A stretch of 18,820 nt of DNA from JBBRLG01 sp038231495. GTDB taxonomy: Bacteria > Planctomycetota > Planctomycetia > Gemmatales > Gemmataceae. A program made the position numbers and the translations under genes. Location of the stretch: positions 1-18,820 of the forward strand of contig JBBRLG010000071.1 of assembly GCA_038231495.1 (NCBI GenBank), read 5' to 3'. Positions 14,216 through 18,820 of the stretch are shown piece after piece. The stretch's first letter is position 1. Each line of letters opens with the position of its first letter. The notes under the pieces were generated by a model, which did no database searches, had not been told where the DNA came from, and saw only the letters and a list, made by a program, of their open reading frames with translations.

Positions 14216-14342
14216 GTAACCGTTTACTCCCCCCCTTCTGAAGGGGGGGTAGGGGGGGTAGAGTGGACGCCATGACGGAGTACTTCAATCGTTCTTGACC
14301 CCCCCCCACCCCCCCTTCGTAAGGGGGGGCGTGAATGGTTAG
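14216..14342. mobile_element. MITE-like G/C-run element, copy 2
   Basis: Homologous to the element at 6376. Ends: GTAACCGTTTAC (14216-14227) and GTGAATGGTTAG (14331-14342), less perfect than in copy 1. Hairpin 1 is C7 (14229-14235), TTCTGAA, G7 (14243-14249), with an added second G7 (14252-14258). Hairpin 2 is C7 (14309-14315), TTCGTAA, G7 (14323-14329). GGTTAGTGCTATC occurs on both sides (14203-14215 and 14337-14349). The left copy contains the TAG stop of the short nfeD gene. The element fills most of the nfeD-floA spacer. Confidence 0.7.
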
Positions 14343-14397
14343 TGCTATCTACCTGATACCTGCAACCGGCTTGCCGCCGACGCAAAGGGAGACTTCA

Positions 14398-15447
14398 ATG
14401 TTCGCTACCGTGTTCGCCGACAACCTGGACTTCATGGGCATCGGCCTTATCATCCTGGGCATTGTCGCCGTCATTTTCCTGCTCATCTTCGCCGTGATCT
14501 TTCTCAGCTTCATCCAGCTGTGGATTCAGTCGTTCCTGACCGGGGCCGGCATCGGCATGGTGGACATGGTGCGCATGCGGCTCATCAAGATCGACTACGG
14601 CATGATCGTGCGTCAGAAGATCGCCCTGGTGCAGGCCGGCGTCAACGTCAAGACGCAGGAAATGGAGGCCCACGTCCTGTCGCGCGGCAACATTATGCGC
14701 GTGGTCGGGGCGGTGATCGCCGCGCACAAGGCCGGCATGGACCTGCCCTGGCGCACGGCGGCGGCCATCGACCTGGCCGGCCGCGACGTGCTTGAAGCGG
14801 TGCGCATGAGCGTCAAGCCGGAGGTCATCCCGTGCCCCGACCCGACCAAGGGCAAGCAGATGCTCGAAGGCGTGTGCCGCAATGGCATCCAACTCAAGGC
14901 CCGCGCCCTGGTGACGGTGCGGACCAAGCTCGAAAGCCTGGTCGGCGGTGCGGACCGCGAGACGATCGTGGCCCGCGTGGGCGAGGGCATCGTGAAGGCC
15001 ATCGGCAACGCCGAGCACCACACCGACATCCTGGCCAACCCGAACCTGATCTCGCAGGCCGTGCTGAAAAACGCGCTCGACTCGCAGACGGCGTTCGAGA
15101 TCGTGTCGATCGACGTGGCCGAGATCGACGTGGCCAAGAACATCGGCGCCGAGTTGCAGATCAACCAGGCGCAGGCCGACCAGCAGGTGGCGTTGGCGCA
15201 GGCGGCCATGCGCAAGGCGGCGGCGCAGGCGCGCGAGCAGGAGATGGTGGCGCTGAACCAGGAAAACAAGGCGAAGGTAGTGCTGGCCGAGGCGGAGGTG
15301 CCGTTGGCGATTGCGGAGGCGTTCAGGACCGGCCGCATGGGCGTGATGGACTATTACAACCTGCGGAATTTGCAGGCCGACACGCAGATGCGCAACGCGA
15401 TCGCGGGCAGCGGCAGCAACGACCGCGAGAACCGCAGCCAGAGTTAG
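14398..15447 (+). CDS. floA: Flotillin-like protein FloA
   Basis: A 349-residue membrane scaffold protein (B. subtilis FloA/YqfA is 331). One N-terminal hydrophobic hairpin or helix (13-42, 'GIGLIILGIVAVIFLLIFAV') anchors it to the inner face of the membrane. 'FLTGAGIGMVDMVRMRL' and the SPFH-like region (about 60-240, with 'RNGIQLKARALVTVRT', 'GGADRETIVARVGEGIV', 'EHHTDILANPNLISQAVL') follow. The C-terminal part (250-305) is Ala/Gln/Glu-rich coiled coil ('EIDVAKNIGAELQINQAQAD') that drives oligomerisation. AAAGGGAG at 14384-14391 supports the ATG. FloA forms membrane microdomains; its gene is commonly next to nfeD, as here. A MITE-like element separates it from nfeD and a short repeat follows it. 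Confidence 0.95.
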   Translation: MFATVFADNLDFMGIGLIILGIVAVIFLLIFAVIFLSFIQLWIQSFLTGAGIGMVDMVRMRLIKIDYGMIVRQKIALVQAGVNVKTQEMEAHVLSRGNIMRVVGAVIAAHKAGMDLPWRTAAAIDLAGRDVLEAVRMSVKPEVIPCPDPTKGKQMLEGVCRNGIQLKARALVTVRTKLESLVGGADRETIVARVGEGIVKAIGNAEHHTDILANPNLISQAVLKNALDSQTAFEIVSIDVAEIDVAKNIGAELQINQAQADQQVALAQAAMRKAAAQAREQEMVALNQENKAKVVLAEAEVPLAIAEAFRTGRMGVMDYYNLRNLQADTQMRNAIAGSGSNDRENRSQS

Positions 15448-15458
15448 CCCCCCGGCTT

Positions 15459-15476
15459 GCCGCTTGCGGCTTTGCG
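15459..15476. repeat. Single GCCGC-family repeat
   Basis: GCCGCTTGCGGCTTTGCG lies between floA and the next gene, with a T-run (TTTT, 15477-15480) immediately after it. The internal dyad GCCGC-TT-GCGGC is too short to be a firm terminator. It ends 6 bases before the GGGAGAG ribosome binding site of the following gene. Confidence 0.65.
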
Positions 15477-15494
15477 TTTTTGGGAGAGTCCACA

Positions 15495-16139
15495 ATGCTT
15501 TTCGCTGATTTCGACGGCTGGGTGGTTCTCGTCGTCCCGGCGATCGGTTTCGTCGTGTGGCTGGTGAGCATGCTCTTTCGCCCGGCGGAGCAGCCGAAGC
15601 AACCCGCCCGCCGGCCGCCGGTGGGGGCGCGCCCGCCCGCGCGCGACTCCGACGAACCGCAACGGCAGACCTCTTCGGACCTGGACCGTTTCATCTCGGA
15701 AACGCGCCAGCAGCGCGACGCGGACGAGCGTCGCGGCGGCCGCACCCTCCCCGCCAACCGGCCGCAGCGCCGGCCGGTCCTGCTCGAAGAGGTGGAGGAC
15801 GCCCCGCGCGCGCCGGCGCTCGTTGCACGGCCCGCCCCGCAACGCCCGCAGCCGCGACCGGCCCCGTTCGCGCGGTCGGTCCAGGTGCCCGTGCTGGAAG
15901 TCGCCGACCCCTTCTCGTCGGGCGCGCCGGTGATGCTGTCGCTCACGCAGAACGCGTTGCCGGTGATGCCGGAAGCGCCGACGGATGCCGTGGACATGCT
16001 GAGGCGCACGGAGGCTCCGATCTCGCCGTTGCTCCTGGACATGCGGGCGATGGTGGCGTCGCCGGAGTCGGCCCAGATGGCGTTCGCCTTGCGCGAGATC
16101 ATGGACGCACCGCTGTGCCGGCGGCGGCCGCGGCAGTAG
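15495..16139 (+). CDS. Proline-rich single-pass membrane protein
   Basis: A 214-residue protein with no named family. One N-terminal membrane helix (9-27, 'WVVLVVPAIGFVVWLVSMLF') is followed by a long disordered Pro/Arg/Gln-rich cytoplasmic-type region (28-135). A short C-terminal segment, 'SAQMAFALREIMDAPLCRRR' (192-211), resembles a helix ending found in many small planctomycete proteins of the pattern '(A/F)xxxEIxxxPxxxR'. That resemblance is from memory and should be treated as inference. GGGAGAG at 15482-15488 supports the ATG. Position right after floA, with no gene between, suggests a planctomycete-specific partner of the microdomain proteins. The gene ends at a bidirectional hairpin shared with a minus-strand gene. 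Confidence 0.75.
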   Translation: MLFADFDGWVVLVVPAIGFVVWLVSMLFRPAEQPKQPARRPPVGARPPARDSDEPQRQTSSDLDRFISETRQQRDADERRGGRTLPANRPQRRPVLLEEVEDAPRAPALVARPAPQRPQPRPAPFARSVQVPVLEVADPFSSGAPVMLSLTQNALPVMPEAPTDAVDMLRRTEAPISPLLLDMRAMVASPESAQMAFALREIMDAPLCRRRPRQ

Positions 16140-16144
16140 GGTTC

Positions 16145-16187
16145 TGCCGCTTGCGGCTTTGCGCTCCTTGCAACGCCGCCAGCGGCA
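16145..16187. terminator. GCCGC-family hairpin between convergent genes
   Basis: TGCCGCTTGCGGC (16145-16157) pairs with GCCGCCAGCGGCA (16175-16187) with one mismatch, and TTGC / GCAA extend the stem inward with a small bulge. It sits 5 bases after one stop and 4 bases before the end of the minus-strand methyltransferase gene. On the plus strand AAATTTCATTT follows. It probably ends both transcripts. Confidence 0.6.
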
Positions 16188-16191
16188 AATT

Positions 16192-16830
16192 TCATTTGAA
16201 TTGCAGGTGCCGTGCGGTCGCGGGCGGCACGTTGACGAAAATGCGGTCGCAACGCACCTGGTACTTACGCACGTACTCGGTGACGACTTCGGCCACGCCG
16301 CTGAGCCGGCGGCGCTCCTGCCGGCCGACGAACGGCGTCTTCAACTCGCGGATCATCGTGTACTCGAAAAAGCTCAGCGTCCCGCCCGGTTTCAGCAACC
16401 GCTCGTAGCCCACGAAGATGTCGCGCACCAATTCGACCGGGAAGTTGTTGAACGGCAGCCCCGAAACGATGTAGTCGTACACGCCCGCGCCGGCCACGTC
16501 CGCCAGTGGTGCATGGAGCACGCGGATTTGTTCGCGCCGCGCGGCAAAGGCGGGGTCGGTACGGATGCGCTCTTCCAGCAGGCGGACGAAGTGTTCGTTG
16601 ATCTCGACGGCTTCCAGCGTATCGTCGGGCTGCATGTGTTGGGCGATGGCCTGGGTGACGGGGCCGGTGCCGGGGCCGACTTCGAGGATGCGTGCCGGGC
16701 CGCGCGGTTTGGCCAGTGCCGAGACGAGGGCGTTGGCCAAAAACGGGCTGCTCGGCATGACCGCGCCGGTCGTGTGAAAGTGGCTGCGGCAGATGCGGAA
16801 GAAGTTCTTGCACTCGGCCCAGGTTTGCAT
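16192..16830 (-). CDS. Phospholipid N-methyltransferase-like enzyme
   Basis: A 212-residue class I SAM-dependent methyltransferase. Motif I is 'ARILEVGPGTGPVTQAIA' (46-63); the acidic residue of motif II is E76 in 'LEAVEIN'; motif IV is 'YDYIVSGLPFNNFPVELVRD' (118-137); 'LLKPGGTLSFFEYT' (145-158) follows. The pattern 'SPFLANALV' plus 'SGLPFNNFP' fits the PmtA-like group (COG3963) that methylates phosphatidylethanolamine toward phosphatidylcholine, rather than the KsgA rRNA dimethylases, which have NLPY. Substrate is inferred from family resemblance. No membrane helix is visible; these enzymes act at the membrane surface. GGAG sits directly against the ATG at 16830, too close for a normal Shine-Dalgarno, so an internal start such as Met25 is possible. 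Not closely linked to any other gene. Confidence 0.8.
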   Translation of the reverse strand: MQTWAECKNFFRICRSHFHTTGAVMPSSPFLANALVSALAKPRGPARILEVGPGTGPVTQAIAQHMQPDDTLEAVEINEHFVRLLEERIRTDPAFAARREQIRVLHAPLADVAGAGVYDYIVSGLPFNNFPVELVRDIFVGYERLLKPGGTLSFFEYTMIRELKTPFVGRQERRRLSGVAEVVTEYVRKYQVRCDRIFVNVPPATARHLQFK

Positions 16831-16858
16831 CTCCGGTCGCCCCGCGTGTCAGGAAGGC

Positions 16859-16882
16859 CGGCGGCCCGTCACGGGGCCGCCG
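16859..16882. other. GC-rich hairpin upstream of methyltransferase gene
   Basis: CGGCGGCCC (16859-16867) pairs perfectly with 16874-16882 around a 6-base loop. On the plus strand a T5 run (16892-16896) follows at 9 bases. It lies about 29-52 bases before the minus-strand methyltransferase start, in its leader. It could affect transcription or translation of that gene; no known riboswitch was recognised. Confidence 0.4.
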
Positions 16883-16924
16883 CATCCAATCTTTTTACAC
16901 ACGCGGGGGGGATTAACCACCACA

Positions 16925-16970
16925 TGCCGCTTGCGGCTGAGCGCTATTGAGCGCTCAGCCGCAAGCGGCA
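16925..16970. terminator. Perfect GCCGC-family hairpin at gene end
   Basis: A 21-nt arm (16925-16945) pairs perfectly with 16950-16970 around the 4-base loop ATTG. The arms contain GCCGCTTGCGGCTGAGCGC, the same variant as at 13611. On the minus strand it follows the stop of the cysteine-rich secreted protein gene by about 18 bases, so it probably ends that transcript. This is the most symmetric copy of the family in the window. Confidence 0.65.
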
Positions 16971-16988
16971 AATACGGAAAGGTTTCGC

Positions 16989-18407
16989 TTACTCGCCCTT
17001 GGCGACCCCCGGGGGCGCGGTGTTCGTCTCGCGGTACGGCTTGGCGATCGCCTTCTGGTAGACGTGAACTTCCTGCTCCTCGCTGTCCAGGCGCTTGAGT
17101 ATCTCGTCAAACGCATAGACCGTGTGCGGATCAACCGCGGGCAGGATGGGCCTGACCGAGATGCACGGGCAGTCTTTACAACCGTCGCCCCGCACACGCG
17201 CCGCGTCGAGCGCGAACGCCTGCCGGGCCAGGTCCGCCGCGTGTTCGTAGCGGCCGGTCATCAACGCCTGCCGACACGCCTTCAACAAACCGTCCGCCAT
17301 CACCTTGGCACCAGGGACGCCCAGCGCCCTGCAACCGCCGCAATGCGGGTGTTGGTATTCCGAACCCATCTCTTCCATCTCTTCGCAACCCGGCTCGGCC
17401 GGCCCCTTCTTGTCCGTGCCGTCCAGGATTGCACCAATGGCTTCAAAAATTTCGCGATCCCCGTTGCAACCGGGACACAGCTCCTTGGCCTGCTGGAAAC
17501 ACTTCAAGGCCGACCAGGCGAAGCCGTCGTCCGCCAGGCGGCGGCCCTTGTCACGCAATTCGCTGGCTTCGGCGAGCTTCTGCAAGTTTTCGAGGACCGA
17601 CGGCGCGCAGAGCGCGCCGGACAGGGCATAAACGTCCGCCTTCTGCGGCGGGTGCATGAAGGGACACACCATCGACAGGGGGTCGAGGCTGCCCGCTTTC
17701 GGCACCGGATGGCCGTCGGGCGTCGCTTCTTCGGTGCCGCCTTCGACCGCTTTCGGTTCGTCGGTACAGTCCCGCATCAGGGCGCGCATCAACGTGTTCA
17801 AGCAACCGCTCATCGTCTCGTCCTTGCGAACGCCGCCGCGGTCCGAAAACTCGGTGACGAGAAACCGGTACGTCGGCGCGCCGTTCATGTGAAAGCCGAT
17901 ACCGATCTCGATGCTGCCGTGAACGTCCTTCGGCAGCGGCACGATTTCGCATTTCAGGCCAAGGTCGGTCAGGATGCCGGGGCCGTGGACGAGCGTGCCG
18001 GTAACGTCTTCTTCGACGACCGGACAGACCGGGTGGTCACACGCCAGATCGACGAGCTGACCGGTCGGCACCAAACTCAAAAGCGGGTGCGCGCCGAACA
18101 ACAGCGTCGTGGCAAAGTTCTGGCGCTGCGTGGCCGACAGGTGCGCCAGGAAGGGCATCGGCACCGCCCGGATGCCACACCCCAGCGGGCCGACGCTGCC
18201 CGCCTGACTCCTGATGAATCCGATCGGGCCAAGTTCGTCGTTGCCCGACCGGGGGGCGGCACCCCACTCGGCGTCGGGCAAGATTTCGGGCGTGACGGTA
18301 TGTTCGACGTTAATAGGCAGGTCGGGCGGCTTGGCCAGCGACCGCGAGGCCAGGCCGAGCGCGGCAACGACCGCGGTGGCCCAGAGACAACTCTTGAACA
18401 AGAACAT
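16989..18407 (-). CDS. Cysteine-rich secreted protein, unknown function
   Basis: A 472-residue protein with a clear signal peptide (MFLFKSCLWATAVVAALGLA, cleavage probably after 'SRSLA', about residue 25). The mature part has 18 Cys, many paired: CDHPVC (123-128), CPGC (311-314), CGGC (356-359 with C341) and CKDCPC (410-415). These may bind metal or form disulfides. Two helical hairpins look TPR-like: 'GFAWSALKCFQQAKELCPGC' (295-314) and 'CRQALMTGRYEHAADLARQAF' (in 378-398). The middle segment 'GSIEIGIGFHMNGAPTYRFL' (164-183) is beta-rich. I recognise the style as planctomycete but cannot name a family. The start at 18407 is chosen for the signal peptide and GAGGGAG just upstream on the minus strand. 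Upstream in-frame codons to 18674 overlap the transposase gene and are rejected. Confidence 0.8.
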   Translation of the reverse strand: MFLFKSCLWATAVVAALGLASRSLAKPPDLPINVEHTVTPEILPDAEWGAAPRSGNDELGPIGFIRSQAGSVGPLGCGIRAVPMPFLAHLSATQRQNFATTLLFGAHPLLSLVPTGQLVDLACDHPVCPVVEEDVTGTLVHGPGILTDLGLKCEIVPLPKDVHGSIEIGIGFHMNGAPTYRFLVTEFSDRGGVRKDETMSGCLNTLMRALMRDCTDEPKAVEGGTEEATPDGHPVPKAGSLDPLSMVCPFMHPPQKADVYALSGALCAPSVLENLQKLAEASELRDKGRRLADDGFAWSALKCFQQAKELCPGCNGDREIFEAIGAILDGTDKKGPAEPGCEEMEEMGSEYQHPHCGGCRALGVPGAKVMADGLLKACRQALMTGRYEHAADLARQAFALDAARVRGDGCKDCPCISVRPILPAVDPHTVYAFDEILKRLDSEEQEVHVYQKAIAKPYRETNTAPPGVAKGE

Positions 18408-18576
18408 CAACGGCTCCCTCCGTTCCTGAAGTGAAAGGGACCGGCGCGGGGCGGGTGGGCGGGACGGCAATTCGCCCCGGCGCGGCCGGAGCGGCTGATA
18501 CCAGCAAGCGGGCAAGAAAGCAAGACGGCCAACCGGCGCGACCAGGCGGGGGTGTAACCAAGTTCTCTGGTGGTGA

Positions 18577-18820
18577 TCAGGCCGCCATGCTCCCGTAGGT
18601 TTCCCCCTGGCAGGTATGGCGCACGCAGACCAGGCTGGCCATCGGTTGCACGTTGCGCTTGTTCCACCGAGCACCGCGACGCTTCCGACGCAAGCCCAAG
18701 GTCTTCGCCGCGCCTTCGCTCTGCCCGCTACCGATGGCTCGTCCCGCTTGCAGTCGCTCGGCGTCGTTCAGCCGGTGCGTGTGTGGGGAGAAATAGCCGA
18801 GCACGCGGTCGGTCCGGCCC
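18577..18820 (-). CDS. Transposase C-terminal fragment (cut by window edge)
   Basis: The reading frame is open from the right edge to a TGA at 18577-18579. The visible 80 residues contain 'RVLGYFSPHTHRLNDAERL' and 'GRAIGSGQSEGAAKTLGLRR', followed by 'RGARWNKRNVQPMASL'. The order 'YF..hrhR', 'PIGSG.vEaacK', 'R.k.sG.rW' is the C-terminal signature of a transposase group that I recall as ISKra4-like. The Glu in 'SGQSEGA' is a candidate catalytic acid. A GTG at 18804 is not a plausible start, since homology extends beyond it to the edge. The insertion-sequence end should lie in 18430-18576, but its terminal inverted repeat cannot be identified without the other end. Whether the element is intact is unknown. 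Confidence 0.75.
   Translation of the reverse strand, partial: GRTDRVLGYFSPHTHRLNDAERLQAGRAIGSGQSEGAAKTLGLRRKRRGARWNKRNVQPMASLVCVRHTCQGETYGSMAA

Noticed and set aside
14395..15495. A 366-codon minus-strand frame opposite floA
   Set aside because: His/Asp/Val-rich string with no domain; floA on the plus strand is unmistakable.
18408..18674. Upstream extension of the cysteine-rich protein by 89 residues
   Set aside because: It would overlap the transposase gene and bury a clear signal peptide. GAGGGAG just before 18407 supports the shorter form.

Overview
The window looks like the chromosome of a planctomycete, most likely of the Gemmata group. It is GC-rich. It carries several family-level marks of that lineage: a giant extracellular beta-helix protein opening with a 'VEALEDRCVPATF' motif, a DUF1570-type secreted metallopeptidase, a large Ser/Thr kinase with novel flanking domains, and a cysteine-rich secreted protein. 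The taxon is an inference from protein style, not from a marker gene. No rRNA, tRNA or CRISPR array was seen.

Layout. 1-514 holds no confident gene, only stem-loops, a palindrome and a possible zinc-ribbon remnant. 515-1519 is a two-gene toxin-antitoxin-like operon (long DUF433 protein plus DUF5615 PIN-like protein). 1533-1880 (minus) is a small unknown gene. 2193-4586 (minus) is a 797-residue Ser/Thr kinase ending in a LITAF-like zinc ribbon with an embedded hydrophobic segment. 4958-6337 (plus) is rarA. 6663-9116 (plus) is the beta-helix surface protein. 9180-9401 (minus) is a small helix-turn-helix protein. 9606-11081 (minus) is the secreted metallopeptidase. 11290-16139 (plus) is a membrane-microdomain cluster: a long NfeD protein with two degenerate ClpP-like segments, a short NfeD, the flotillin-like FloA, and a proline-rich single-pass protein. 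16192-16830 (minus) is a phospholipid N-methyltransferase-like enzyme. 16989-18407 (minus) is the cysteine-rich secreted protein. 18577 to the right edge (minus) is the C-terminal end of a transposase.

The most unusual part is between the genes. Three families of non-coding elements fill the spacers. (1) Two copies, near 6.4 kb and 14.3 kb, of a roughly 130-bp element have inverted ends (GTAACCGTT.. / ..AACGGTTAC) and two C7/G7 hairpins. Both are flanked by short direct repeats that look like target-site duplications. (2) An 84-bp element at 13518 has 30-nt inverted arms that begin and end in CTAG and include the stop codon of the preceding gene. (3) A short dispersed repeat, core GCCGCTTGCGGC, often continuing TTTGCG or TGAGCG, occurs in seven spacers. 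It is solitary or tandem between co-directional genes and a long perfect or near-perfect hairpin at gene ends. Two small heptanucleotide arrays lie side by side at 9.55 kb.

How the genes may work together: the nfeD-nfeD-floA set is a known partnership that organises membrane microdomains. Here each gene of the cluster is separated by one or more of the repeat elements, which is not usual for this set. The other genes appear to be individually transcribed housekeeping or surface genes with no clear pathway link.
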